Shown here piece by piece: positions 23,768-35,707 of a stretch of 64,000 bases of DNA. The translations under genes and the position numbers were made by a program. The stretch is taken from NCBI GenBank assembly GCA_030374765.1, contig JARGXX010000022.1:682001-746000 (forward strand). Direction: 5' to 3'. A model generated the notes under the pieces. It saw only the letters and a list, made by a program, of their open reading frames with translations. It had not been told where the DNA came from and ran no database searches. This stretch comes from Agarophyton chilense (Eukaryota; Rhodophyta; Florideophyceae; Gracilariales; Gracilariaceae). Each line of letters starts with the position of its first letter. Position 1 is the stretch's first letter.

Positions 23768-25765
23768 TTAATGAGTGAAAACGCGAACTAAATCCTTTGC
23801 AGGAAGAGCACATTCTGAACACAGATGATGACGGCCGTAGCACAGATAGCATATCAACGCTTCACGGCGTGCTGCCGACCTCGGTTGTGATCGAGACGCT
23901 ATTCGCGTGTCTACCCATACAGGTTTTCCATTCTTGAATCCTCCTTCCGGCGGTTTCATGTATGCACGGGATTCTGGACGTCTACCCTCCATAGCCATAA
24001 GAGCTTCTTTCTCTTGAGATTCTTAGTGAAGTAGGTCATCTGTAGGCACCGATGAGTGCCAATAATCCATAAGGTGAATAGCATCTTGTTGCGATTGGGT
24101 TTCGTATCTAACAAACGACGAGTCTCGAGAGTCCACTGGAGATTCCAGGTGGAACACCTTTCGAGTGGGTTTTGCGGCTTGTTTGCGTCTTTCCTCTGCT
24201 TTGGATGCACAAAAGGTTGTGATGTTTGGGGTAACTCCGCGAGCTCTTACTGCGTCACCTTCAACTTGCACAAACTGAACCAACTCCGGAAATGGGGTTC
24301 TTTCATGCTTCTCTCGAAACCGAGCCACTAGAGATTTGATGTTGGGATCGAGTCCATCGATGAACAAGGTAATCTTTTCCTCCGTTGAAGGAACGTGTCC
24401 ACAGCGCATGGCCATTCTGTTAGGCGTCTAGCTGTACTCTGCTTCCCCCTCACCAGGTTTCTGGGTGAAATCACGGAGATCCAGGATAGCCTGTCGTATT
24501 GCGTTCAATGTCGCATAGCTGCGTAGTAAGAACCGTACTACCTCCGGCCAGGATGTTACACCTCCTTCGTCAGCGGTCAGGGATCCGCAAAAAGAACAGT
24601 ATTGCTCGGAGGCAAAACCCGACAAGAAATGTGGTAGTGAAACCCAAGCGTTAGGTTCACTCATTTCTAAGGTATCCGCTTCGGCATCGAAACGGGTAAG
24701 GAACTCGGTGACGAGTATGGGCGTTATGCCATCAAATAATAGATCATTAAGTCCAATCTTCAACGGCCTAATGTGGTCCTTATCCTTTGCGGTTTCGCGA
24801 CCCGATTGCTTCTTTCCTCCTCTCTTCAGGCGATAATACCTGTAGTGCAGGACTTTCCGATACAACTGATTCGTACAAGGAAGTGGCCTGAGAAGCTTGT
24901 ATTTGGGACCCATCTTCCTTAATAGCCAAGAATACTTGTTCCTCTTCCTCGAACGAGGACTAAGATGATCATCGTTACGGTCATGTTCAGTGGTCGTATT
25001 CGAGAAGTTAGACTTGTCAGCCCTGGAGTCCTCATTTTCCGATCCTGATAAATCATCACTAGTGTCCGGGTGGGACTTTCTCTTTTTGCGATGTTTTGAA
25101 TTTGATTTCCTCGATCGCTCTTCCCTCAAGGGGATTTTACTTTCGTCTTTCACGACTTGGATAGCTGTAGTCTGCGCATTCACCACTGCCTCCAGGCGTT
25201 CTAGAAGAGAGATAACTCAAGTGGGGATTTCCTCAACGTCAACGGTTTGGCCCGGTAAAGCCTCCGGAGCATTACCATGCATTTCCATTACTTGGTTCAA
25301 CTCTTCTCGCAGGGTTCGCACGACCGCGGGCATCGGGTCACTTTCTTCTTGACGAGCGAGTACGCCTTGTTCTCGGCGCAAGCGCTCGACTTCTTTGGTA
25401 ATGATCGCCATCTCCGATTCCAATCCGATGATTCGCTCACGATAAGAGTTTGACTCAGATTTGAGACGAAGCACCAGAGCAATAAAATCATCTTCTCCAG
25501 CAGGGGTTACCACTTTTTCATCTCTACGTTCATTATGGGAACCATTTGCATCCGTGGCTGGCATAATAGCCAACTCCACGGCTGAGGGTACATCCGAGAG
25601 ATCTCGTCTATCGGTTACCGAACGAGAGCGCGTCATCGCCTGATGGTGTAGTCGCTCTCCGGCTTCTGTAGATGAGGCGAGCCTCGGTCGTGGAAGTGGG
25701 TCTGAAGGACTCGGGGCACCAGTACTAGACTGGGTCTCCTTTTCCGGCATTCCGAACAAATCCAA
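23768..25765 (-). pseudogene. Middle Ty3 gag
   Basis: Read from 25765 downward. The first 182 codons have a coiled-coil stretch (RLKSESNSYRERIIGLESEM and on to KEVERLRREQ). 25186-24428 begins with a basic/acidic low-complexity run, then the capsid: TEFLTRFDAEADTLEMSEPN, EQYCSFCG, WPEVVRFLLRSYA, LRDFTQKPGEGEAEYS. 24415-24023 continues with KITLFIDGLDPNIKSLVARF, a typical gag segment. 23998-23768 contains a zinc knuckle CYLCYGRHHLCSEC with correct C-X2-C-X4-H-X4-C spacing. Stops or shifts separate the four pieces. Confidence 0.75.
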
Positions 25766-25947
25766 TGTTCGGTGTCGAAATAATTGAGGTCTTCAACTGA
25801 ATACGACAGCGTAGTTAACTACGGAACTCCGTAATAGCTGGACTTGGTTGGAAACATCTCCCTAGATCGTATTCCATTCAAATTTAATATCCGTATCGAT
25901 TCCACATTCCAGGAGCGATATATATGGAGTAGCCAACAACAGTGTTT

Positions 25948-25963
25948 CTAAGTCGGGAGACCA
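25948..25963 (-). other. Primer-binding site of the middle Ty3 element
   Basis: On the - strand TGGTCTCCCGACTTAG follows the 5' LTR at once. It is complementary to a tRNA 3' end reading ...GTCGGGAGACCA; a CGGGAGACCA end occurs in yeast tRNA-Tyr, so tRNA-Tyr is a possible primer. The same site with one change occurs at 51023. Confidence 0.6.
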
Positions 25964-25965
25964 CT

Positions 25966-26095
25966 TTTACTATCCGCTCTACGGAGAGAGCAGACACCTG
26001 CGACAGTGTTCGGGACTGCCAAATGGGTGCTTACGGCAAAGGGAAAGGTGTGATAGAGCACAACATTAGCGAGCTAGAATGGGGGTGTAAGGCTC
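25966..26095 (-). repeat. Middle Ty3 5' LTR, fragment next to gag
   Basis: It matches 16070-16200. It stops at GGCTC (26091-26095), the target duplication of the inner element, and resumes at 36157. Confidence 0.85.
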
Positions 26096-26542
26096 TGTAA
26101 CGCAATGACTGTTGGGTCAGCGTACGGGTCTCGACCGGTAGTAGCGTGGTAGAGCAGGTCTTTAGATTCGAATCATTGACGGCAGCATTCCCAGAGTACT
26201 TGGTGCAATGGTCTTGCATTTACTGCGTAGTCCTACTGGTTGAAGCTACAGAAACGATGGCTTGACGACCAATTGGTGGAACTAATAGAACAAAGGGGGT
26301 TATTTAGTATCCGAACGGTGCCTACCTTACTCTAAAGGAGAAGCGGCACTCGAGCCAAGTAAATAGTACTGGCGGGGCGCTGGGATCTCCCTGGCACTGT
26401 AATTGCTAATCTGGTACACTAATGAAAAAAAATTAATAATCTACATGAGTCCACCTGAGGTCGACCCGTTCACGTGGCGTCCACAAGATCCATCAGGGCC
26501 CGGCGGCTTAAAGAGATCAACCGTTATCATCGCTCCTTCACA
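26096..26542 (-). repeat. Inner Ty3 3' LTR
   Basis: TGTAACGCAATGACTG to CTCCTTCACA. It differs from the 5' copy by many substitutions. The - strand sequence just before it, AGGAGGGAGATA, is a polypurine tract. Confidence 0.9.
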
Positions 26543-27184
26543 TATCTCCCTCCTTAGGATTCTGCCGTCACGGCGAGGTCCAGGTGACCTCATGATTGAC
26601 CCAGGGGACGAGAGCACTTCGTTGCTCCCAGTACCATTGGGCGCGACGGGACGTCGCGTCTTCATCGCCTGCTGAGATGTGAGGAAGCGTGAGCTGACCG
26701 TTGGCGCCGGAGTGGCAACGAATTTGACTAAGGACTGAAACTTTCACGCGCCGTGAGTGATTTCCATCGATGTATCGCCGGCGCATTTCTCGCGTCGCGT
26801 TGCCGAGACGGTCCCTGGGCTTCTTCTCCTCTGACGGTCATTGGGGCCTTTCTTAGTATCCGTTCTTCCTTTGGAAATCCTCCGCGCTTCGTTCACCGTG
26901 GTTCAAGCCTGTCAGTCTGTTCGGGTCAACTCCGTCACCCCGTCTTCACATCGTGGTACTTTTCAATTGGTCGCGCGCGATGCCGAACTCGTCTTACAAG
27001 CCCGTCAGATAAACCGTTCCCCCTTTGGACTATGTCGCCTCCGTCGGCGGGGAGCTCCTCGGGATACCAAGTGGCTTACGAACGTCCCGGGGACCGCTAT
27101 GCCCATACCATAGGGCAAAACCCGGGGGCAGTGCGTCATGCCAGTCTTCCGTCTTCTGTGGAAGAATAGAAAAGGTTCTCACAT

Positions 27185-28947
27185 ATGTATCTCGACGCCC
27201 GAAGGTTTGCCAAGATACCCGATCTACGGAGGGGCAGCAAGAACGCGCGCAGCATCTCGTGGTATAACCGATGGTTGCATTGTACCGTGGATCCGCGTTC
27301 GACGACGCGATGTCGCACCCTCATCCAAGCGGACATGCCGTACGTCCGCTGCGATGAGGGAGCCGAATACCAGTTCAGAGCGAACAAACTCCTTTCGGAC
27401 CTATACACGGACTTCATCTCGCCTCATGTGCGATTTCCTCCTGCGGGTCACACCCTCTTGGCGCTTATGTGCTTCCGGCCGCCGTATGACCGCCTGTTTT
27501 GGATGTCTAATAGAGATTTTTGGAACGAGATGCACGAGCCCGATGGTCGTTTGCGACTTTCCCTGGAGTTCTTCTTCTGCTGGCACCAGGTCGAGTTTCA
27601 CGACATGAACGCCGCGAAGCATCCTCCGTTATATTTCTCGTTGCCCCGTGCGGATGAGAAAAAATGGGGCATATATTGGCTTGTCTCGCCGCTCCTTTTG
27701 ATTTCCACGCCGTCTGTGGTGGCGTACCACTCGTCCCAACTCATCGGCGATGACAATGACCGAAGATCGTGGCTGTCCTGACAGGAACTCTTCGTTGAGT
27801 TCTGCGTGGTTTTCCTAATGACCTTCCTGGATACCCCGAAGTACGGAATCCGTGGTAATTTCTGTTCGGAGAATTGGAGGGTATGGTACGACGAGAAAAT
27901 ACCCGGTGCTCGAGATCTCCTAATCCCGCACCCGGACATCATAATCCGTTTATTAAGGAAGCTAAGTATCCAGAATATCTTCCGTGGGACCCGATTCGAC
28001 GTCGAGGAGATCGAGGCCCTTTCGGATCATGTCCTATAGGTGGAGTGGGGCAAGACTCGTTGGTTCTTTTGGTATGAATACGATATCGACTCGTCCACGC
28101 CGATTCCGATACATCCGCAGGGTTGGGACGATGCTCGTGCATATCCCGCCAAACCTTTGAGGAATCACCCATCGGATATCCCGAGGCTTCATGTGCCCGA
28201 CTATTATCCGATGGCCATTAGTTTCGATCCCCTGTGCTTGGAGCCTGATTTGGAAGCCACGCCGTTGGTTCTTCCTGGTACATCCGATATGGAATCCTTC
28301 GGTGAAGATCCCTTTGTCCTACCCATAGAGGTTAATACTCCGGTGGAATCCGCTGTGGTGCTGCCAACCGCTTCCCCTCCTCCAGCTCCTCCAAACGCTG
28401 CTCCTCACGATGAGCTCTCTTATGAGCCGCCCGTCTTCCAATTGGACATTCCTCCGGGCAAGGTTACTGTCGCGGCCGAAAGTCCTGTAAAAGATGCGCT
28501 GGCTCAACGTCTACTAGGGGCGTCGAAATCGCTCCGTCCTCTCCGTTGCCACACTTTCCCGCTTCAGTCACGGCTACGGCTTCGGATCTCCGTAATGTCT
28601 GCCGTACCGTTAATATTAGGGCCTCGATGGAAATTGAGACATTCATGAGGGAAGCTTGCTCCTGGGCGCGTCGCTCGGTGCGCTACGCCGCAGATGTTCA
28701 ACAGGGTCATTACCTGAAGACCGCCATGGTGAATATCCTGCAGCAGAATGCCCAGGTGATGTCCCAGAGGGTTACTGCCGACCTTGATGCCCGGTGTGAG
28801 CTAAATGTGAGTGACCGGGAGGCTACCGATGATGACAATAGTTCTTCAGGTGAATCTCCGTCGAAGAAGCGTGCTTGGCTGGTTGGAGCCGGTCCTAGTG
28901 GTCCAGGTGGCCCCTCACGTGACACTAGTCCCTGTTTCGCTCCTTAG
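27185..28947 (+). pseudogene. Opposite-strand ORF of the inner Ty3 element, about 590 codons
   Basis: One reading frame runs from 27185 to about 28600 with only two stops (27779-27781, 28037-28039); a frameshift near 28560 leads into the last part, which ends at 28947. Visible features: YLDARRFAKIPDLRRGSKNA, TLIQADMPYVRCDEGAEY, ALMCFRPPYDRLFW, a predicted helical/aromatic middle, WRVWYDEKIPGARD, WFFWYEYDID, a Pro/Val/Ala-rich spacer (28300-28480), then TFMREACSWARRSVRYA and a Ser/Asp-rich basic tail. I recognise no known domain; it is not env-like, with no signal peptide or clear membrane anchor. A decayed homologue sits at the same place in the middle element. More coding-like sequence lies upstream (26753-27180) in other frames. 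Confidence 0.65.
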
Positions 28948-29139
28948 GGTTCCAATGGGGACGAAGGAGTTACTCCTGCGCCGCCCGAATGAGTCCTGTT
29001 GGTGGTCAGAGCGCTTCCGCGAACCTTTAGGTCATGGCGAAGCCTGTTAAGCTTCTGTTAGTCAAATAAAGCAATGCTTTCGCGTTTTTAAGGTCGCTTC
29101 TATATCTCAAACGTGCGTGCCCCGGGACGTCGTCCAACC

Positions 29140-29740
29140 TTAAGAGCATCTCAGGTTTTCCTCAACTGTCGCCGAAGGACTCACATTGTTCCCTGATGCG
29201 GGAGCTACGACAGCCGTCGTACTCCAGCGAACAGTCATGTCAGGAGGCGTTTTGGGATTATTCGGGCAAATGGTTGACCCCTCTTGAAGGCTGGGCTCCG
29301 TGCTGCCAATTTTGTGCCGATAGTGGGCGATGAAATTAGCCGGAATGGTTTGAGGCTCTTGCCAAGTGTCTTCCTTAAATGTGTAGCCGAACCAACGCAC
29401 GCGATAGCGCATAGTTCCATATTCTCCCCGACCAGCGGAGATGATGCGCTCAATCACATATTCCGGCTAATGTTCATTTTCCGGAAGGAGATTGTGATCT
29501 AGAGGGTAGAATACATCGGAGCCAGTTTGAAGAGATGGGTCATCGTCATTGGCATTGACCATCGGGTCCATGGGGCTAGTCGGGTCGGGGGGAACTGCCT
29601 TAGGGGGTGTGGAAACTTGAGCGTCGACCTGAGGTCGTAGTAACTCCGTTGGACCAAGGGACTGGGGTTTTGGTGATTCGGGGGAGCTGGGAGCTCGTGC
29701 CACTCCATCAATAGATACGGTGCCCTGTACGCCGTCAATT
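29140..29740 (-). pseudogene. Inner Ty3 chromodomain and spacer
   Basis: 29457-29140 reads VIERIISAGRGEYG, MRYRVRWFGYTFKEDTWQEP, IPANFIAHYRHK: a well-kept chromodomain with its aromatic residues (Y, W, W) in place. 29740-29467 is a Pro-rich spacer. The domain ends about 190 bases from the end of the opposite-strand frame. Confidence 0.8.
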
Positions 29741-30168
29741 AGTAAAGTGATAGTATGTTGATTGGTCTAAAGGACTTTTAATGATCCCGTAGAGCGGAGC
29801 AAGAGCTTCTGCGTAGTGTCCTTGAGTTCCTCGCTGTCCTTCGGTGGCCGGTCCAGGTAAATAAATTCCCCTTTCCCAAAGGTCTATGTGTTCCAAACTG
29901 CCTTGTCTAAATTTACCTTGTAACGCCGTTGGGCTTTGGTCAATACAGTTCTAGCCGATTGGATAATGCGGTCGATGCGTCGGCGCGAGAATCGCTTCGC
30001 CTCGGTAGATGTCATCTATTCGGTTATGCCCTGGGGTATGATAGACTTCTGAAGGTCAACAGTTATCGGCGGCGGCGCTCTCGTTAGGATTTAGTCGAAA
30101 GGTATTGTCCCCGTAAAAGCGTTCCCCTGCTCGTTGTAGGCATAAACCAGTGGCTCAATGTAATTGTC

Positions 30169-31068
30169 TCAGTCCAATTGATGTTCTGATACGTAGTGAG
30201 CCAATCGGTACAGAAGGGTGTGGTTAAGGCGTTCGGCTTGGCCATTGGATTGCGGGTGGTACGCCGTGGTGGTTACATGCTTGATACTTAGGGTAGCACA
30301 AACTTGTGAGAAGAATTTGGATACAAACTGGGTGCCGCTATGCGTCAGGAGGTAGAGTGGCATGCTATATGGATATACCTCGTGCGACAAGAAGGCCCTG
30401 GGGACATCTGTGGCTGTTGTCTTCCCTAAGGGTAGGGCTCGGGTAAGCTTCGTAAACATATCGGTTATAACCAAGACAAACCGTTTTCCACGGGACGACT
30501 TAGACAAAGACCCAAGTATATCCATCGCGACAAATTCCATCGGACCTCCAGGGGGGACAAGTTTCAATCTGGCTTGATGGTTGGCGCGAGACCCTCCGAT
30601 TTGTGCGCACAATGTACATTTCCGTGCAGTTTGCCATAGGTCCTGCGCCATTAGTGGCCAGTGGAAGAACTTTCTCATGGCCTGGTACATTCGTCGGCCT
30701 CCACGGTGACCAGCCAAGCGAGGGTAATGGGCGAAATATAGGAATTGCGCCTTTAGCTAAGTTGGTACTACCCGTTGGAGTGCTCCAAAGAGCGGTGAGT
30801 GGCGACATAGTACTCCAAATCTATCATAGTCGAACAGGCATCCAGGCGTTCTTACCAAATGGGCTGTTTCCTTACAGTACTCGTCTCCGACCTGCGCCTG
30901 TAGGTGTTCCTCAATCGTGAGAGGGAGGGGCTCTTTTTCCTCCGGGGCTTTCGCGTTAACCTGAGGTGGTGTCGAATTGGGCGGTACTCTCTCCCAGTCC
31001 AATAGGTATACTTTGTTTTCCTTTACCTCAGGATCCTCCGATTGCACCTTACCCATAAGGTCATCCAT
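30169..31068 (-). pseudogene. Inner Ty3 integrase
   Basis: 31068-30757 leads into the zinc-binding region (HRGGRRMYQAMRKFFHWP, CTLCAQIGG). The core reads MEFVAMDILGSLSK (first Asp), MPLYLLTHSGTQFVSKFF (second Asp replaced by His) and HPQSNGQAERLNHTLL (Glu kept). A stop after EHQLD ends the open frame before the integrase tail. The His substitution also occurs in the middle element. Confidence 0.82.
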
Positions 31069-31074
31069 TTCTGT

Positions 31075-32802
31075 CTAGTCTTGAGGTCCATCGTCTGTGA
31101 AGGAGGTAGGAACTAGGGCGTGCAATGGAGTGTCGTCAGTTCCGTCGGTAATGATTCGCGAGAGGGCATCAGCTTCCTGGTGCCTGATGCCTGGCTTATA
31201 GGTCATCTCGTAGTCATATTCGGACAGTCTGAGGCGCCACCGAGCGAGGCGACTTGATGAATCGGTCATATTGAGTAGCCAGCGGAGTGAATCGTAGTCC
31301 GTCCTAATGGTAAAACTAGTTCCCTCGAGGTACGGACGGAGTGTCAATACGAACCATACGATGGCTAGACATTCTTTTTCGGCAGTACTGTAGTTTCGCT
31401 CCGCGCTAGATCGATAGTCCTTCGGTGACTCCTGTTCCGGTAGCAGTGCACATTCCGCTTGGACATCAAAGGCGTCTGTATCCAGGACAAAGGGCCTATT
31501 GGGTTTTGGTAGGGCCAATATAAGTGGGTTCAGCAATTCGTCCTTTAGGGTCTGAAATGCCTCGTACTGGTCGTCGATAAGGGATGCGAACTCCGAAGGT
31601 GTTCCCATCTTCAGCGTCACGTTGAGAGGGGCCGGGATCTTGGCAAACCTTTAGATGAACCGTCGGTAAACGTTGCACAAGGCCACGAAGGATCGTAGTT
31701 CCGTGTTGGTTATAGGAGGCCTAGTTTGGCGAATAGCATTTGTGGTCCATGTGGCCACCTTTAGCTTTCCTTGGAGAACGATGTGACCGAGATAGTCCAC
31801 TGAGGCCTGGAAGAAAAAGCTCATTTCCGGTGTTTCAGTGTTACTCCAGCGTCCTGTAGGATTGTTAGCACCTTCTTCACGTGGCGAAAGTGTTCCTTTA
31901 CGGTCCGTGAGAAGATTATAACGCCATTCAAATAGACCAGGGCGAACTTTCATTTGACTCAAGGTTGCTGGTGCATTCTTTAAACCAAAGAGCATAAGAG
32001 TAAATCTGAACAGAACTTCATAAGTGGTAAAGGTTGTCAGCGCTCTCGCATCTTCGGCCAAAGGGATTTGCCAGTATCCAGAGTTAGCATCCAGTGTGGT
32101 AAATACGGCAGCTTCGCCTAAGGAATCCAGACAGTCGTCCATGCGGGGTATCGTTTATGAGTCCCTCTTGGTTACTGCGTTCAGCTTCCTGTAGTCGACA
32201 CAGAACCTGAGGGAGCCATCTTTCTTCGCCACGGGGACAAGGGGACTTGCCCATTCGGATTGGTTCGGAGGCGTCGGTTCTATAACTTAAGCTTTGCGCA
32301 TCTTGTACATCTGGTCGGCCACAATTTCCCTACCCTTAAGATCTGTACGGTATGGGTGCTGGAACTGTGGTCTAGGATCATCCTGAAAGTCAATGCGGTG
32401 TAAAGTGGCTCTGATTGTGTCTAATCTACCTGACCACATGGCCTGGTATTCATTGAGGAGATCAAGTACCTGGAGCATATAGGATTCGAATTCTTCGCCG
32501 ATGGCGACCGTCCCATCCCAAGAGTCGATGTCCTCGTCGAAAGTTAGCGTTGAAAGGTTATCTATTTGGGCCTCCATGATGGCCATGGGCGCGAGTAGAG
32601 TGATGCCAATCTTTGTTTTTTTAGGTAACCGTACGGGGTTATCTCTAAAGTTGCTGATTGTGACAAAGAAGGGCCTGTTGGGGTGGACGTCCATTACTTC
32701 CTTGGCCATGAAGGTAAGGTGCGTCAGAACCGTTTTTTGGTGGTTCTGAATCGTTACGAGAACTGAGAACTGGGAATGAACCGATACAGCGATTTGGGTC
32801 AC
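31075..32802 (-). pseudogene. Inner Ty3 reverse transcriptase and RNase H
   Basis: 32802-32287 is the spacer into RT (RIDFQDDPRPQFQHPYRTD). RT: MDDCLDSLGEAAVFTTLDAN, GYWQIPL, FGLKNAPATL; after a frameshift the catalytic box reads VYLNGVIIFS, so both Asp of YLDD are lost. VDYLGHIVLQGKL and ELRSFVALCNVYRRFI complete the RT connection region. RNase H: RPFVLDTDAFDVQAECALL, NYSTAEKECLAIVW, FTIRTDYDSLRWLL, IRHQEADALSRI, well preserved in one frame (31620-31075). Confidence 0.85.
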
Positions 32803-32883
32803 ACAGGGTATTTTTATGGCCTTTGACAGGCGAACCTTATCGGACTTCGTGTTTTGGGAGACAACCGCTCGTTTGCGGTCAGC

Positions 32884-33230
32884 TTATGGCCCTGGGGCGC
32901 AACCAGTTATGGAGATGGAAGGTGCGCGGTAAAAGTCGACTTTCCTAGGGCCTGGATAAACCGCTTTAATGTATCGATCGATGAAGGAGGTTCCTACAAT
33001 TGTGTCAGCGCCCAAGTTCGGAAATACAAGGAACCACGTGCGGACTTTGAATTGTCTAAACTGGAGGTAGAGTGGTACTATCCCTTTAATGTCCATTGGT
33101 CTACGTGATGCATCGGAAATCCCTGGGGTCTTCCTTGCCTGAACGAAATCTTACCAACCCAGTGGGAGTAGCTTAGGATGGACCAAGTTGGGACCAGCGC
33201 CTGTGTCCAATACGGCTGTGGTCACTCGAG
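32884..33230 (-). pseudogene. Inner Ty3 aspartic protease
   Basis: At about 33165-33225 one frame reads VLDTGAGPNLVHPKLLPL, an intact D-T-G active site. After frame changes, 33096-32884 holds LGADTIVGTSFIDRYIKAV, the C-terminal Ile-Val-Gly element. It corresponds to the 22857-23480 block of the middle element. Confidence 0.65.
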
Positions 33231-33441
33231 AATTGGTGGAACGAAGTCCCACGGTTACTTGAACTTTGTAATTATCTTTGCTGAGGATACAGACCGGGTC
33301 GTTACTGTGTTCAAATTGTGGTTCAACCTGAGTGGTGCATTCTGGGTGTTGGTATTGGGAGGTGAAAAGGTCTTTGGCTCATGACCGTCCAATTGGTTGA
33401 GTCAGGGACTTACGAGGGAGGATTGGCCTCGCGTCGAACCT

Positions 33442-35672
33442 CTAAGAGTTTTCCGATGGGGTTTCCGTTTCTTCCTGAGGATAAGATTCCTGTTCGGGGT
33501 CGTCCATAGGATCTACAATGGCGTGGACCTGTGGGGCTTTGATGGAAGTGTCCGGGGGCGTGGCAAAACGTGAGCTTCCAGGAGTCCCTGCGGTTCGTTG
33601 TTGTGCCCTATGATACATTCCATTGGATCTCCGCACCCGGTAATTCTTTTCCCGGCCGTGAGGGCTAGGAGGTTTCTTCGTCCGTTTTTAGGCGGATACC
33701 TCGTGCAGTTACAAGGTAGGACCATGGAAAGGCAGAGGATGAAAGCCCATGGGGCGCGAACAAAAACGTCTTTGCCGGTCGGAAAGGGAGATAACTTGGG
33801 CGTGGGTGGTCCAGTGGTCGCTTTATTTCCCTAGGAGGTATATGATGGGGGCCTAGACGGAGAAGCACTGAACTTGACCTCGAAGACATCTCCCAAATCG
33901 CCGTAATGGAGTGATGATTCCATGTCCGATTCCGTGGAGCTAACCAATTGGGCTTGGTTGGGTTTACGCAATGGAGTTGCGTGTCCTCTGGATATATCAG
34001 CATTCCGCCTAGAAGTCCTGTAGGTTTTTCCATAACACTCAGCATACATAACGAGCCTTTGGAAGGGGTATTGTGGGTTTTTAGTGTGGTAATGGCGGAC
34101 ATGTTTCCGAATTGAAGGGAGTAATCCCGTGATGAAGTGACGTTTGAGCCGTCTTTCGGAGAATACATTTCCTTATCGGTAAGACTTCTTCTATTGGTCG
34201 TCTGCGAAAGCCGATTCGGTCATGTTGGAGCTAGGCCTAAAGAAGATCACTTCCTGCTGGGCATCCATTATGACGTCATCCGTGGAGTAGGTTTCCACGA
34301 GGGAATTAAAAAAATCTGAGGGTATGACCTGAGAACCTCACGGTCTTGAGCATCCATGAGGTCAGTTGTGACAGATATATTCAGAGCCACTCGGTCATGC
34401 GTCTGTCCTGTAAAGAAGAATTGAAAAAGGTACAGAGCAGAACCCTCGTGGACACCGTTCTGGTCGCAGGCCGTACGGAACAAACTGAGGGACCCAAGGA
34501 CAGAAATGGAATCGGAACCCGAGAACTTGTCCGTAATGGGTAGTTGCAGCCGTTTGGCCTATTTGGCGACTCTGCGAGCCACCGACCCAGAATATTTCGG
34601 GGACCTCTCGGGCAACCGATAATTCCAGTAGTCTAAAATTATAAGGAAAACTTCGTTTGTTGTTGTCAGTGGTTTGAAGCCTCAAACGGCAGCCTCATCC
34701 ACTTCCGAGTCGGTCGTTTCGGTCGAGGCCGATTCGGAATCTCTCGGGTCCGAATGGTCTCTTCTTCTACTCCTTCTGTTCTTCTTTCTCCTGCGGTTAC
34801 TTCTTTTCTCTCCAGCCGAATAGCGACTTACGGGATCGATATCTCTATCAGATCCGATGGAGCCCTGAGGTCGCTGTACTTTATATTGTCCTTCGGGAAG
34901 GGCAATCTGTCTCTCCTCTAGACGCGGAGACTCTTTGCTCCTAGATTGTCTTTCCATTGGATTTTTCCTAGTGGTGTTCCCGAGGAGGGTCGGGTAATAC
35001 CGCCACTCCTGGGGGTTTTGTAGGATGTTTTCATATGGAAGCCGCATGGTTGAATTCTGGAGTGGGCCTAGGCACCGTGTTGCCTGTCTGGCTGGTGACT
35101 GCCCCTTGGACGGCCTAAATGAGCGAGTCTAAGAATAGTTCACACTCCATGACCTTGGGGACCATTCGCGTGGCGAGGTAATCCGTGTGGTCAGCGATAG
35201 CCGTAGCGAGTCGCATGTCCACAATGAAATCGACGTGTGCTGAGCAGATCTCACGGAGACGGGGCCAGAGAAGGTCGGAAAGCCCTGTGGGAATATTCTA
35301 TATAATTACTTCGGTCTTACGGGGTTCTCCTTGTGATGTTCCTGGCCTAGAGGTGGCCCTGGTGAGGCGTTCTCGTAAACGCGCTGTTACGGTGGGTTCT
35401 CGGCGAATTCTTTCAGTGCTGATTATGGGAGTCAGTACTCCTTGCGGCTGGTTTCTCGTGCTCCTGCGGTCACTAATACTATAAAGCTGAGGTTTAGGCG
35501 ACATCGTCGGCGTTGCAGTAACAACTGTTCCTGCCGTACGAATCCTATGGTCTGGTCGGTTGGATGTGTTTCCTGCATCCATAATGGCGGTTGCTTTTGT
35601 ACTTCTGGTCCGTTGGGGAATTAAACCAAAGGTTGGAATCCGGCTAATTCTTCGTTCCAGTGGTCCGTTCAA
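33442..35672 (-). pseudogene. Inner Ty3 gag, heavily broken
   Basis: Pieces in gag order: 35672-35298 (basic, Thr/Arg-rich N-terminus), 35047-34682 (Arg/Ser-rich, RRRKKNRRSRRRDHSD), then scrambled frames at 34685-33840, and 33636-33442 (Pro/Glu/Asp-rich C-terminus before protease). I found only a damaged candidate for the zinc knuckle (CGDPMECIIGH). The assignment rests on position between primer site and protease and on parallel composition with the middle element. Confidence 0.5.
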
Positions 35673-35688
35673 TTATTTCTAGAGGATT

Positions 35689-35704
35689 CTGAGTCGGGGT
35701 ACCA
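35689..35704 (-). other. Primer-binding site of the inner Ty3 element
   Basis: On the - strand TGGTACCCCGACTCAG starts three bases after the LTR. It shares TGGT..CCCGACT.AG with the middle element's site. Confidence 0.6.
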
Positions 35705-35707
35705 AAA

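Noticed and set aside
27185-28947. A retroviral-type env gene in the inner Ty3 element
   Set aside because: It is on the opposite strand to pol and shows no signal peptide, cleavage site or membrane anchor.
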